A DNA stretch of 64,000 nucleotides from Ananas comosus (Eukaryota; Streptophyta; Magnoliopsida; Poales; Bromeliaceae), in contig NC_033635.1 in assembly GCF_001540865.1 (NCBI RefSeq), positions 4,360,231 through 4,424,230 on the forward strand. Reading direction: 5' to 3'. Under the pieces are notes generated by a model. The model did no database searches. It saw only the letters and a program-made list of their open reading frames with translations, and was not told the origin of the DNA. Shown piece after piece: positions 48,631 to 61,532 of this stretch. Every line of letters begins with the position of its first letter. The first letter of the stretch is position 1. The position numbers and the translations under genes are program-made.

Positions 48631-48756
48631 ACAAATCCACAAGAACCGGAGCTAAAGCCCCCTCTCTCACCCTCCTCTTCTTCGAGCTCCGCCGAGGAGC
48701 CGATACCAGCCCAAAAACCCTAGCGCTTCCGCGTTTCGGAGAAGCGCGGCGCGGCC
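48631..48756 (+). promoter_or_regulatory. Probable 5' leader of CSN4
   Basis: The composition switches from AT-rich to GC-rich at about 48640. Pyrimidine-rich 'ccccctctctcaccctcctc' and the plant leader phrase 'aaaaccctag' precede the start codon. The transcription start was not pinpointed. Confidence 0.5.
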
Positions 48757-51700
48757 ATGGAGAGCGCCCTCGCGAGCGCGTCGTCGATCGCGGACCAGCG
48801 CCAGAAGATCGAGCAGTACCGCCTCATCCTCGCCTCCGTCCTCTCCTCCTCCCCCACCGACATCGCCCAGGCGAAGCGCTTCATCGACCACAGTAAAACC
48901 CTCTCTCTCTCTCCCCCGCCCTTCGCCCTCCTCCTCCGCAATTAGGGTTTGTTTACTGTAGCTTTTTGTTGTAGGTGGAAATATACGGGGACGCCCCTCA
49001 ACTGTAGGACATTTCGAAATGGATCCCTCGACTTTACACTTCTTTGATTGATTTGAGTTATTCTAGTTGGCTAATTTGAGAATTTTGTTGAATCTGTTGT
49101 CTCTATTAGCTATTTGCTGTTTGTTGTTCTGGTTTTAATTGCTAGAAAGTGATTAAAAACTGTTTAATTTGGTAGAATCCTCATCAATTAGGGTTTACGC
49201 ATTGTAACTTCTTGTTAGGTTAAAATGTTTGGCAACCCACTCACTATAGGACATTTTGAAATGGACTTTACTCTTTTGTTGATCTAAGTTGTTCCAGTTG
49301 GTTAAAGTTGTAAAATTTTGTTCAACTTAATGGCCCTAAAGTGATTAAAGCTATTAAATTTGAGAGAATCTTCCTCAATTAGGGTTTACTCATTGTAGCT
49401 TTTTGTTTGGTAAAATGTATGGGGGCCCTTTAAACTAGAGGACATTTTGAAATGGACCACCCAACTATACTTTTTTATTGACTTAAGTTATTCTAGTTAG
49501 TTATTCAGATTTGTTGAATTTAGTGACTCTAGTAGCTATTAGCCTATAAGCTATTATTTTTTCAAGTTTTATTTGCTAAAAAGTGACTAAATATAGGAAA
49601 TGTGATGGAATCATCGGCGAATTTGTAATATGCATGGACTAAAATTTTTCAAATTCCAAAAAAATAAAAAATTTTAGGCAGTGTCAGTTAAAAAAACAAC
49701 GAATTTGCTAGAATACCCAATTTATGTGACTAAAGTCTCTTAATTAATCCTGGAAAATCAAAACTTAACAGGGTGCTAGTAAAAAAAAAAAAAAATTGAG
49801 TTGAGATGATCATTTCAAAATAACTGATGGTTGGGGGGAATCTCCATACATTTTTTACCTTTTTTGTTATTTGGGTAATTAAACCCCTTATTTGTTTGGG
49901 TTGTAGTGGTCTCCGACGAGGTTCCACTTGTTGTGTCGCGGCAGTTGCTTCAGAGCTTTGCACAGGAGCTGGGGAGGTTGGATGCTGACGCGCAGAAGGA
50001 GATTGCACACTATGCCTTAAAACAGATTCAGCCTAGGGTGGTCTCTTTCGAGGAACAGGTCTTACTTCTTAATCTTGTCATATTTCCTTTTCTTATATGT
50101 TTGACAAATTGTCTGGAATACCGGGATTGGGTAACACAGATGGCTTATCTAGGAAAGAATTTTGAAAACCAAATTTTCTATTATTTATATACTGCTGCAA
50201 TGGAGCTCATACGCCCAATTTTACCGGGTCATAGTTAGTTGGTTTCTGCTATTTGTATGGTTTATTGAAAATAATGATATTTATCATTCACTATCCTATG
50301 AAAAAAAACAGGTTTATCACATCAATGGTGATATCTAAATTCAAACTGGTTGTAGTGCTCTTAAGTAGCCCTTATGAATTTGTGGGTATCCTTCCTGTAT
50401 GCTTCAATTATACTTGTTGTACGCTTCAAATATGAATCCATAAATGGTCTAGCTATGTGAAGGCTAAAGTTAAATTAACTTGCCATACAAAGAAACAAGT
50501 TCCTTAAAGAGAGAATTAAAAAAAACAGAATATAGCAGTAGATAGCATAAGTCTGATGTTTTCCCACAGAACCTTTTGAGGTTTCATTGTTTCTACTTCC
50601 AGTAATACTTTCGTAAGTTTCTAACTTAACTAGGGTTTAATCACGATATAAAATTATAGAATATATTGTTATATGGTTACATAGACTCATAGTGAATGTG
50701 AGAAGTATCAAGCAAATTTGTGTCTAATCTTGTGATAACCTCAGTCAATTGCCAAAACTCAAGTGCTCAAAGGCCACAAACCTATAGAGGAACCAAGAGG
50801 TACTCATCCATGTTGTTACTTCTATTGTGACAATGTATTTATTGAAAACTAGTTTAGACATATTTAAAACTTCCGTTAATCATCTAAAGATTATGAATCT
50901 GAGCACGCTTTAACTGTGTACACTTCCAGTTGTTATCTTCAGTTTCATTTCCTTTATATGTTCTAACTATTTAGTAGATAATAGAATGGCTAGAATGGAG
51001 TGGCATATCCCAAACTGTGTACACTTTAACTGGCTTGTATTTCAGGTCTCAGTCATTAGGGAGAAGCTAGCTGAGCTATATGAGTCTGAGCAGCAGTGGT
51101 CAAAAGCAGCGCAGATGCTAAGTGGGATTGATTTAGAATCTGGAATTAGGTAGATTTGGATTTTCTGATCCTGATTCTTATCTAACTGTTTGATTTTGTT
51201 CTTTTGTGTCTGCCTCGCTAGGAACTCTAATATTTGGTTCTTCTTAGGATGCTTGATGACGCATACAAGCTATCCAAGTGTGTCCATATTGCTCGTCTCT
51301 ATCTTGAGGTTGGTTAAATATTTTTCTTCAACTTGATAATTGCTTGCCAAATTGCTCACACACATGGTTCGGCTATCAGGATGATGATGCAGTGAATGCT
51401 GAGGTTTTCATCAATAAGGCATCTTTCTTGGTTAGCACCAGTCAGCACGAGGTTCTAAATCTACAATATAAGGTAGTCACTCTATTAATAGTTGCTTGTT
51501 TATGCTTCAAAGCATGCTCAAATTCTCTGCTGAAGATAGTAATTTATATGCTTTTAAGGTTTGCTATGCAAGGATATTAGATTTAAAGCGGAAATTTCTG
51601 GAAGCTGCACTTCGTTATTATGACATTTCTCAGATTGAGAAACGCCAAATTGGAGATGAGTAAGTCTCTTTGATTCTACTAGCAAATTTTCATTGGTGAT

Positions 51701-54700
51701 GAGATCAGTATTCTAACTACCTAACATTCTGGCCAAGTAGTTATTGCTTCGTTCTGTTTAACCAGCCCTTCTTTATGATTGTTTTTGTAAAATGTTTTTG
51801 TGTCTACCCTTAAAAGATGGTTTTGTCTGCATAAATGTCATTGTTGCACTCTCTGCTATAATTTTGGTTTTTTAAAATGTAATGTTGTCTAAGCTGCAAT
51901 TTATCAGCAAGATTATCATTCTCATTTAGCAGCTTTATTTTTGGTTTATTTTTTCAATTTTTTTGGAACTTGTATCCTTGTATGTTTTGATTCCTATACT
52001 GGATTTGCATTTATTATATTTCAAATTGTCAATTCTTCATTTATTGCCATAATGGCAAGGATCTATTAGTCTTCTTATGTCATGTTATGGCTTTGTTTAT
52101 TTTGATCCATCCGAATCTGTTGTTAGGAGTTGGTGAAAATCACAACTCATAAACCCTTCATTAAAAGCCGTTGGTACTTTTTTCATTTAGAATGATATTA
52201 GATGCATGTTACCAGGGAGATTGATGAGGATGCACTGGAGCAAGCTCTCAGTTCTGCTGTGACTTGCACAATATTGGCTGCTGCTGGTCCCCAACGTTCT
52301 CGTGTACTTGCTACCTTGTACAAGGTATTTCTACTAGTTATTGCACATTGTTAATGTAGTATGCGAAGAAGTTTGTATATGTATGTGTTTATTTGCGGAT
52401 GCCTGAAATTCCAGACATTTGTGTGAAGTAAAAATGTGAGATTATTGAGCCTTTCTTTTGTACTTAATACACTCAGATGTATTGTAAAGCCTTTACCCTT
52501 TTATTGACTTGTTAATCTACTGGTTCTGTGTCTTAGGCACATGCTTGGCCACATTGGCTCAAGGCCGAGACTTGTGCTTTGAATGAGATGTGCTCTTTGT
52601 TACCTAGGCTCAAAGCATCAAACCTGGTGCGGGCTTAGTTTCAGGGCCTAGCTGAGATGTGGGCTTCTGAGTTGCAAAAGTTGGTTTGGGATGTTTATAT
52701 AAATGAATTTAAAAATGTTTGATGCAGATTTCTATGTCTATGTAATAGCTAAGATTCATGCTTTGTGTAATTCGTGGTAGCTTGATATATCGATTTGCAT
52801 CACTACAGTGATTTGTTTATTGTGATAATTTAGTTCAAAGGTTTATTAATTTTTCAAATCTTACTTGTGATATGTTTATACTGCTAATATAGGTCTTTAA
52901 TTGAGTATATCGTTCTGAAAATTAGTGTAAATGTGCATCTTACTTTTCTTACGAGTTCACCTCGTGCCTTTTGCCTCGGTGCCCCTTGGACCTTTAAAAC
53001 TATGCAAAGTAGGTACTTTTTAATTTATTTGTACGTATCCTAATTTGGGACTTCTGTTATTAGGATGAAAGATGCTCAAAATTGAAGATATATCCCATAT
53101 TGCAAAAGGTTAGCAACATTGTCTTTCACATTCGAGGCTTTTATTTTGATGAGTATTTTTTTCTTGACAAGGTTTGATCAATTCAATATTTCAGGTTTAC
53201 CTTGAAAGGATTTTACGAAAACCAGAAATTGATGCATTTGCTCAGGAATTGAAAGCACACCAGGTGAGCTTTTTCTGCTTCCTTGCCCTTCTGTTCTATA
53301 CCGTTCTTCATGTCTGTAGTTAAAAAGATTGTCTTTTCTCCAACAGAAAGCACTGTTACCAGATAATTTCACTGTGCTTGACCGGGCAATGATCGAGCAT
53401 AATCTTCTGAGTGCTAGTAAACTTTATACCAACATAAGGTTTGGAAATAAGTTATTATTTTCTTTGCTATCTTTTTTTTGTGGTTGTCGTTTGATAAATA
53501 TTTCTTGTTCTATCAGTTTTGACGAATTGGGAACTTTACTGGGTATCCCTCCTGAAAAGGTACATTTCTTACAGATATGTTTGCATATAAAATGTTTGTT
53601 TTCGTCAGGCTGAATTTTTTAGCTGGAGTACTGTTTTTTGCTTAATATAATTTATTGGTGCTGAGAATTTGTTTGTTTACATCAGAGATTTTAACTGCAT
53701 GCTACTGTTTGCTGTCATTTTGAGGTGGTGAGTTAATGCTGATCAGTTGTGGAATAAATTCCTCTACCGTGTTCTCATTTATGAATCAAATCCAACTGCA
53801 GTCCAATGGTTCCAATTTTTCCATAATTCTGGTTGTTTTCTTCATCCTAGTTTCAGTCCAAGACCATGTAGGGAAAATTTTTTTCTCAGTATCTGCTTTA
53901 CTTGGAGGATCTAAAATGAAGAAAGAGTTGTAGGATGATGAATTCCATCTGATTTCCACATTCAATTCTCATAGTTATGGCGGTCCTCTTCATTTTAAAC
54001 CCAGAAATACACTCAAGCATAGCTATTCCTTTATAAGTTCTTTCTCGAAGAGAGAAAAGAAATTTGTACTAAAAGATAGCATAAAAAGCAATCAGGTGGA
54101 AAAGGTTGGGGGGGATGTTTGGAGTTTGATAAGAGGAGATATTGCAGGTAGTCTTACATGGAACTGCTGCTTTAACTAAAAGTTAGTCCGTAGGAAGCTG
54201 GGCTTTTGGTTTCTTGCACTCTTAATCAGTAGTGTAGTCATAGGCGATCTTGTTGTCAAATAGCAAGCATCCAGTATTAGATGCTAAAGTTTACAAGGAA
54301 GGATGTATTAACAATGAAAGTAATTGAAACATCTAGTAGACAAGGATTGAATCTCAATTTATCCTTTGTATGCAATGCCAAAAGGGCGCAATCATTTTAG
54401 GAAATTTATGTAGTCCAATCAGCTTAAATTGTTTCTAAAGGAGAATAATGTTCTTTTTATTATAGGGATCTATAATTTCTTTGATTTATGTTCTTGTCTT
54501 CTATAACCATCCTGTTCACTCTTAGGAGTTGAGAAATCTTTAGTGCTTCTCTTGAATTTTAATGCATAGCAGTGTTTGATGCACCATATACTTTTATGAG
54601 TCTTGTGGATTCTTTTTTGGCAAATCTCGTAATTTTTTTAGTAATTAATATCATCATGATGAATTTGGCCTGAGAGGACACATTGTACTAATTTGACGTG

Positions 54701-55980
54701 CTTGGCAACATTTGGTAGGCTGAAAAGATAGCCTCTCGGATGATCTATGAGGACAGAATGAGGGGTTCAATTGATCAGGTATAATTCATTCGTTTTCTCT
54801 TCTTGTTACTATGTTATTTAGAGTCACCCTCGGCAATGTCCGCAAACATAATTGTTGTCTATGTTTTGGTTTTGGTGAGAAATATGATAACATGGGTGAA
54901 TTTTTGGTTTTCTTTTTTCCCTGAGAGAAAAACATGCGTGAATATTGAACAAGTAAAACTTATATATTTTCTCATATAGTGGGACATGAATAAGTTATCC
55001 GATAATCCGTAAAGATATTTTGAGAAGAATAGATCGAAAGTATGAACTATCTTGTAGTTTGTAATTAATATGCAATGAGGCAAAGGATGTTCAATGATGC
55101 CATGAGACTCCAACAAACATGGAAATAAACACTTAATTGTACGACAGGAATTCACAGATGAAATTTAGGATTCATAGGTGAAATCTGACAATGTATATTA
55201 AGTATTAACGCAACTGGCAATCTAATCTCCGACTTAGGATTGTATTAATACAATAGGAAATAGGCGAATATTAAACAAGATAAAGCATTGGATTAATTTC
55301 TAACTATAGTGCACTAGTAATTTGTTACTAGATCGAAGGAGTGGATGACTCGTTGTACGTATGCCTTGTATTAAGCTCAAAGAAATCATTGCTGCACATA
55401 TTCGTGGAACAGGAAAGTTCAACAGGCTTTGATATGTATGCATGGACATGTCTACCTTATCTGCATTGAGATAGGGATGCTGTAAAGATAGGAAAGTACA
55501 ATTGAAATCTTTGTGTAACAAATCAAATCAATTTGGCTCACATACTCATCCTTCTCATTTTCGTTGCTACTTCTGTAACAGTTAGTTGAATGTTATTGTT
55601 CAGGTTGAAGCTGTTATACATTTTGAGGATGACATGGAAGAGTTACAGCAATGGGATCAGCAAGTGAGTCCATTTTTCCTTACTGCTGGCTCATCATTAG
55701 TGAAACTGGGATTAAGTACACCACCTTTTTCCCATTAAAAAGCTACTAACAACTTGTTAAAATATGAGAATACGGAGAGTATGATAATCACTGGAACACT
55801 TGAAGGGTCACTAATTATCCTCTAAACACACGATGTTCATCAGTATATATTGACTTAACCTTCTTAATCTATGTCTCATTTCTTTTCCCTGCAAATCTTT
55901 TGCAGATTGTCGGTCTATGCCAAGCTCTTAATGATATCCTCGACTGTATAACTAGCAAGGGCATCACAATTCCTGTTTGA
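48757..55980 (+). CDS. CSN4: COP9 signalosome complex subunit 4
   Basis: Fourteen exons: 48757-48892, 49907-50058, 51046-51149, 51248-51308, 51380-51472, 51559-51659, 52216-52324, 53064-53108, 53195-53263, 53347-53438, 53517-53559, 54719-54778, 55604-55663 and 55906-55980. Joined at GT/AG sites they give 1200 nt and 399 residues, close to the usual length of about 400. The start gives [10 protein letters not shown] with a GC-rich context; the end is GITIPV-stop. The N-terminal two thirds are helical repeats (for example [20 protein letters not shown]). The PCI domain covers roughly 195-365, including [20 protein letters not shown] and [20 protein letters not shown], the winged-helix part. CSN4 is a scaffold subunit of the nuclear and cytosolic COP9 signalosome, which removes NEDD8/RUB from cullin ubiquitin ligases and represses photomorphogenesis in darkness. 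No frameshift or missing exon was found. The call is very secure. Confidence 0.97.
48945..49600 (+). repeat. Degenerate tandem triplication in CSN4 intron 1
   Basis: Three successive blocks (about 48940-49170, 49175-49365 and 49370-49600) share the order 'aattagggttt', 'gtagctttttgtt', 'aggacattttgaaatgga', 'gttattctagtt' and 'attttgtt'. The first block starts only about 45 bp after the exon 1 donor. Copies are diverged, and none contains exon sequence. Confidence 0.65.
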
Positions 55981-56330
55981 GTTATCAGCTATGCCATAAG
56001 ATCCCTTGGTGATTGACAATTGGAAATTTGTCCTAGCATTTTGGGTTGACGACGATTCATTTCGGTATCAGCTTCATTTAATACTTCATGGGGTCCCTTA
56101 ATCTTGTTTTCCTCCTTTTTGAGCAAAAAAATTCTGTATAAAGGACATTGATTTCGTCGCATGCTATGTGAATAGGAGTTAATTCAGTCAAAGCTAGCAT
56201 TAGGAGGTAGGGTTATTCATTTTATGCTTGTTTTGCTCTTTGTCAACTTACGCTTTATAGGGAACTTCACTGGTATTGGAACTGCGTGGTCAGTGTCATA
56301 GAACTTGTGCTTTAAAATTATGATGATTTT
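55981..56330 (+). other. Probable 3' UTR of CSN4
   Basis: The sequence after the stop is moderately AT-rich and without repeats, consistent with a 3' UTR of a few hundred bases. An exact polyadenylation site cannot be assigned. Confidence 0.35.
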
Positions 56331-56539
56331 GTGTGTTACCTGTAGCATGTGATGCCGAGTGAGATTAGTGTGGAATCTTGGAGGCTCAGGTGAATGGCAT
56401 TGGTCCTTATCTGTTTAACATTGGGATAAGAACTGTGGGCTTTGAGCATCAGCCATCCCCCATATGTTCAATTACTGAATTAGGGTTTCAACACAATTAG
56501 TTTAGCAGATTATGTTTGAGTTTTAAAACTGAGGTTGGA

Positions 56540-56890
56540 TTTTGGGTGAATTTTTAGAAAATCCAAATCCGAACCCGGCCACCAAATTTGACGGGTTTTG
56601 AAAGTTCACATCCAAAATCTAACTCGATTAAAAATTCAAAATCCGAATCCGAAATTCCCAACTCGAAATTATTCTGTGTCATATTTTGAAACATGCTATA
56701 TTAAAATCTATATTTTTTTAATATATAAATTTAATTAATATAAAATAAATTTGGGTTTGGGTTTGCGTCGAGGTTTGGATTTGGGTCGGATAAATCAAAA
56801 TTTGTATCTGACTGTATTGAAATAATATTCGTTCAACATCAGATAAATTCGACTTCGACCTGTTTTTAGGTTCGGATTCGGATAAAATCC
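56540..56890. repeat. Decayed relative of the 62.6 kb Mutator-like MITE
   Basis: Many 'ggattcgga', 'ccgaacc' and 'gtcggat' words and the phrase 'taggttcggattcggat' are shared with 62609-63063. The typical ends are not present. Confidence 0.35.
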
Positions 56891-57723
56891 TCTCGGTTGT
56901 AAACTTCGCATTGTCTTCTCCCCCTGCATGAAGACGTGTGGATTGGCTGCAAGCGCCTCCCGTATCCAGAGAACGTGCGGAAAAAGTGAAACGAAGAGAG
57001 CGAGGATAGTGAAAATCCATAAAATTCGTGAAAAAAGTCAAAATTATTATTTTTACATGCATAATCAAATTCTATTAATTAAAATTTAAAACTAAATTAT
57101 TTTGTAAAATTTTAAATAAAATTGTTTTTAAAATTTTAATTATTTTAATGCGAAGTGTGCATTAATTGCACGCACGTTACATGTAAACTCAAAAATAGAT
57201 GTATATTCTACTCTCAATCTATCCAAGGATAGGAAGTTGCTAGTCATATTACGTGACCGGTTAGTGGAGAAAACTTTATTTTTGAAAGGGTGGAGTATAG
57301 GATATATCTTTACTTTTTTACGTGATACTAGTACTGTAAAATATCCAAAAAATTTCAATATAAATTTTTTTGTACTATAAAATTAGTGTTGCAACCATCA
57401 TCGGAAAACTATGTAATTACAAAAAAAACAAAGTACTTCTGGGCTTTTTAAATATTTTATAGTATTAAAATAATAATTTTTACCACCACATAACTAACTA
57501 AATTAAACCTTATTTTTACCACCACATAACTAAATTAAACGTTAAATCCTGTCACCACATAGAATCGCCAAATGAGGTAACCCTCTATAAATTTACTGAA
57601 ATTGAAACTGTTTCTCCTTGCTCGGCCGAATTATCATTAAAACATACAAATCAAAGGATGCATGCTTTAAAACTACAACAAAGAAGCAACCATCCCATGG
57701 CACCCTTTCACAAAGACAAAAAG

Positions 57724-57806
57724 GAGTTTCCATAACTTATCACAACCCCTAAAAACCATTCACAAGAGTTTCCATAAATTATCACAACCCGAAAAACCAT
57801 TCACTC
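57724..57806. repeat. Two-copy 43-bp tandem repeat
   Basis: 'gagtttccataa' begins at 57725 and 57768, each followed by 'ttatcacaacccc' or a variant and 'aaaaaccattcac'. It sits directly left of a GC-rich patch. Confidence 0.6.
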
Positions 57807-58140
57807 GGCGCGAGAGGGAAATTAAATATGGACGCAACCATCCCATGGCCACTGCGGAACCTCACAGCCCAACAAAGATCTCGACAGAGCAGATACATTG
57901 AAACCATCCCGCGGGGACTGCATGCGATATCGACCGTCTGGGGGGCGCCGGCGGGGAACGACTGCACCGCAGCATGTGCTCCGACGGTTCGATTGAGACG
58001 TCGACGGCGGCAGTTTTCAGGTGCAAGTATACAGGAGCGAAGTAACTCTAGATCAGGGTGCCTAGGAAGGTCACTCAAGAGGGCTACGTATTTTGTAGGG
58101 ACTTTTTTGTATATTTATTTACTTGTAACAAGATCAGTTT
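57807..58140. other. GC-rich patch of unknown origin
   Basis: A GC-rich island (about 57830-58070) in AT-rich surroundings, with overlapping open frames on both strands of roughly 100 codons. None shows recognisable domains, so I do not call a gene. It may be a captured gene fragment inside a mobile element. Confidence 0.25.
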
Positions 58141-58377
58141 AGTGAAAATCATGTGTAGTATGTAAGTATCAAGTGCAATTGTTGCATGTGCTTAAAAATT
58201 TTAATTTGGTATGTAACTTTAGTTTCTGGTATGAGTAATATATGGTATTAATAGAGACATTTTTAGTATTGACAAAGTAATTTTATTGAATCTCGTCCAT
58301 CACAAGCAGTGTCTTACTCTACGGATGTGATATTTAATTATACTTTGTAGTCTCAATATTATACTATCAAAATTTAA

Positions 58378-58649
58378 GGTAAAAAGTACGGAACTTGCCT
58401 GATCATTTTGAGTCTGCTATTTCGATCTTTAAAAATTTTGAGTTTACCGTCCAACTTTTCAATTTGTTTGATTCGAATAAGTTGAGAACACTTTGAATTC
58501 AAACTTTGAATATATTGGTTATCTTCACAGGTTTAAATTAGTATGCTTTTACCTTGAAAAGTTGGATAGTTAATCAAAATTTTGAAATGTTGAATATTCG
58601 ACTCAAAATGGTCAATAGTTCAAATAATTTATGGACATTAATTTTTACC
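58378..58649. mobile_element. MITE, shorter member of the 22.98/45.13 kb family
   Basis: The left end 'ggtaaaaagtacggaacttg' and the reversed right end 'ggtaaaaattaatgtccata' face each other, with 'cattttgagtctgctatttc' and its inverted partner inside. About 272 bp. Confidence 0.6.
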
Positions 58650-58959
58650 AAATTTTAATGATGTTTGTTATCTGTTAATGAAATATTTGTAAATCTAATA
58701 AAATGTAACATTAATAGTTTTGACAAATCTGATTGAGAGATGTAGAATTATGAGGTAATACCAAATCAAAACTTTCAAATTTTACGTAGCAATTTCAAGA
58801 TGCCCAGTTGCCCACAGTTCATATGGTTAGAATATTTTAACCTTCTTTGTTTATTATTTTGTTTTCTTTGAAATATTGCCTTTTTGTATAAAAAATTTAT
58901 TAACATTTTTGTAAAATCAGACTGTTTTTCGATTTTGCATAGATTTCTAAAAAACTGTT

Positions 58960-59596
58960 CAAAATACTTCTGTATATTTTCTCTCTTCTCTCTCTTTCTC
59001 CTCCTCCATTGCCCCAACATCGATCACTGCAATGCTCCTACACTAAACTCCCTACTTCTCTTTTGCCGTCGACGAGGACGATGAGGGTTCGAATGTGGCA
59101 CTGATCGCAGAGATGAGGGCGTGGGTACTAGTGCAGTTCAAGACGACGAGGCACGACAGGGTGCCGGCCAGAGCTGGAGGAGCGGAGGGAGGAAGAGGAA
59201 AGAGGAGAAGGGAGAGGAAGGAGGCGTCAATGTCCTTCTTATTTGTCTTCTTTTTTTTTATTTATTTTTTTGATTCTTTCTCATTAAAGCGAATAAAATA
59301 TTATAATATTACACTATTTAATTATATGTTGTACTATTTGACAGTATATTATAATATTTCATAATTTTGACGTCCTTTGGTTCTCTTTTCTCCTTCCTCT
59401 CATTTCCTCCTCTACCATCACTGGCACCCCTTCATGTCTTCACTCCCCGCCATGAGCGCCGCCGCCACTGCTGCCATCAAGACAATGTTCTTCTGGGTTA
59501 TTGACCCTGCAGCCGCCTCTGCCTTCGACGATGACGTTGGTGACAATGGCATCACGGCAGAGGAGACGAGACAACCAACAATAACAACAAGCAAGG
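58960..59596. other. Two GC-rich patches without a recognisable gene
   Basis: Patches at about 59040-59235 and 59440-59560 encode low-complexity Arg/Glu-rich or Ala-rich frames only. No motif is recognisable. They resemble the GC-rich cores of the CACTA-like elements, but no ends were found. Confidence 0.25.
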
Positions 59597-59749
59597 TGCA
59601 ATGACCCGACCCCCTATCAACAATAACTTATTGGGTCTAAATCACTGGCCCAAAATATTTAAGTCCGGTTATTATTATTGACGCGTAGGTCTCATATATT
59701 CTAATAAGAATCAGTTTTCCACCCGATGTGAGACTATTGGGACGTTACA
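59597..59749. mobile_element. Possible small LTR-like element
   Basis: The 153-bp block runs from 'tgcaatgacccgaccccc' to 'tattgggacgttaca', that is TG...CA, and contains 'gatgtgagact' near its end, as in many short plant LTRs. The 5-bp flanks do not match, so the call is tentative. Confidence 0.3.
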
Positions 59750-60401
59750 AAAGACAAGAGAAGAGAGGAGCATTTTGATCGTACTTCTAAAAAATTGGCT
59801 TGAGTCTGCAAAATCAAAAAATATAGCTTGATTATACAAAACACAAAACTAATATATTTTTTTATGAGAAAAGGTCTTGAAATATTTATTAAAATTATTT
59901 TCGAATCGTTTCTATTCATTTATGAATATTATGACAAATATGATATAATAGCCGGTTCAACCCGCCAATTCCAGATAATCTATAGTTTCCATCTCCACAT
60001 TTTTGTCACTTAATGGCACACGACGTAATCCTAACTAGGCTAACATATTTGACCTGAGAACATGGGCCCTGAGTCTCTAAAATGGGAAGAGTTTGTAATA
60101 CCCAATAGATCAATATTGGATTGAAAAGAGATTATACTGGATTGGATATATATGAACCAAGCATTTTATTAATTAAAGAGTCAAATATTTGGACTGGACT
60201 GATGCTTTGAGTCTAATTACTTACTACTTACTAGTACTAATGGACTGAACCGTGCCCCATAATCTATTCAAAGAAATCAATCCCTTCCGTCCAAATTCTG
60301 CTCTCAAGTCATCAATTTGTTTAGATTATCCGTCACATAGAACTGGAAGAGTCTCGGGAGACAAAAGTGATACAAGTGATAAAATAATCAGACAAGAAAA
60401 T
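59750..60401. other. AT-rich spacer
   Basis: No gene or bounded repeat was recognised. Confidence 0.4.
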
Positions 60402-60573
60402 TGTGATGCCCCAACTTCCCAGTGGGTCATTCATTCTAGAACTATTTTCGTACTAGCACGCTTAACTTTCTTAACCTCTTGGGTCTAAGCTATCACCCAA
60501 AATGTTTAAGCCGGATTAACAGTTTTACTCATATTATATATTATATATAGTACTATAGATCTGAAGTCTCACA
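60402..60573 (-). mobile_element. Cassandra-like TRIM, solo LTR
   Basis: The 172-bp LTR runs from TGTGATGCCCC to GTCTCACA and is flanked by the perfect 5-bp duplication 'aaaat' (60397-60401 and 60574-60578). It is more diverged than the 37 kb copy, so probably older. The 5S-like part is at 60402-60467, reversed. Confidence 0.85.
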
Positions 60574-60952
60574 AAAATTATAACCTATCTCCAAATTATT
60601 TAACCATAATAAGATAAATTGCATCATATGTAAAATTAAACAGTAATAATTTATATGCTCCTAAAAAATTTTCAACTTTTTTATTTGCCCCTCGTATATG
60701 ACTACTATAAAAAATATTTTTTTAACGTTTCAAGCTATTTCAAATATACCTCTAAAGTTAAATTCTATAAGTGAACTATTAGTAACAGTCGTTATCTTTG
60801 TGAAATTATTATATGAATTCAAATATAAAATATATACTTGAATTCACAATTTGAATCCAAATTTCAAATTGAAGTTCATAGCTAAAATTAATTTGATTCA
60901 AATTTAAATTTAAATATTTGAAAACAAGCTTGAATTTAAAAACTAAAAGTAG

Positions 60953-61527
60953 TGTAGCCATGTGGTATGTCCACATTGGCGGGTTTTAATTTAACCCGAT
61001 CCATTTAGGATGTGGGTTAGGACTTATCCTAATAGGTTTAGGATAATAATAAATTATATGTTTCTTATCAGTTAAGAAACATATCCACTAGAGGATATCT
61101 ATCATATCCTAGTTCTTATCCTAATCTCTTTGTGAGATTCAGGATATTTAGGGGTTCCGTTATTCTATATATACGTCCCCTTGTTTCTCCCATCTGAGAA
61201 AATTGATATTCGAATTAATTTAATATTCCATTATTCTCTCTCTTCTTCCTCTTTGGGATTTCCACCTACGTTCTCGGGGTTTTGGAGTGTGGACATAGAA
61301 GAGGACTCTGGTAGCCCTCTTCGATTAACATCCGTCGCATCAGATCCGCAACCGATCCGTGGCGTAAGGCGTACGCGTGGGAGAAGGCGAGAAACGTGGG
61401 AGATCCAGAAGCATCGAGACAAGGACGATCCAAGAAGGCTTGTAAAACAAGTAATCCGATCCGATTCGAGCTCCCGGATACGTTGGCTATCCGGTTTGTA
61501 AGTTTTCGCTGCCTATTATTTCCAACA
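60953..61527 (+). mobile_element. Solo LTR of a retrotransposon
   Basis: The 575-bp segment runs from TGTAGCC to TTTCCAACA with the perfect 5-bp duplication 'agtag' at 60948-60952 and 61528-61532. A TATA-like 'tctatatatacg' lies at about 61164, with a GC-richer transcribed part downstream, as expected for an LTR promoter. The TTCCAACA end is common in Copia LTRs, but with no coding part the superfamily is inference. The open frame at 61181-61501 is LTR sequence, not a gene. Confidence 0.8.
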
Positions 61528-61532
61528 AGTAG

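Noticed and set aside
57782..58142. A gene in the GC-rich patch
   Set aside because: Overlapping frames on both strands are explained by base composition. No domain, splice pattern or start context supports one of them.
59095..59604. Arg/Glu-rich and Ala-rich frames as genes
   Set aside because: They are low-complexity translations, with no family features; they are interrupted by AT-rich DNA and an LTR-like block.
61181..61501. A 106-codon open frame as a gene
   Set aside because: It lies wholly inside the solo LTR at 60953-61527.
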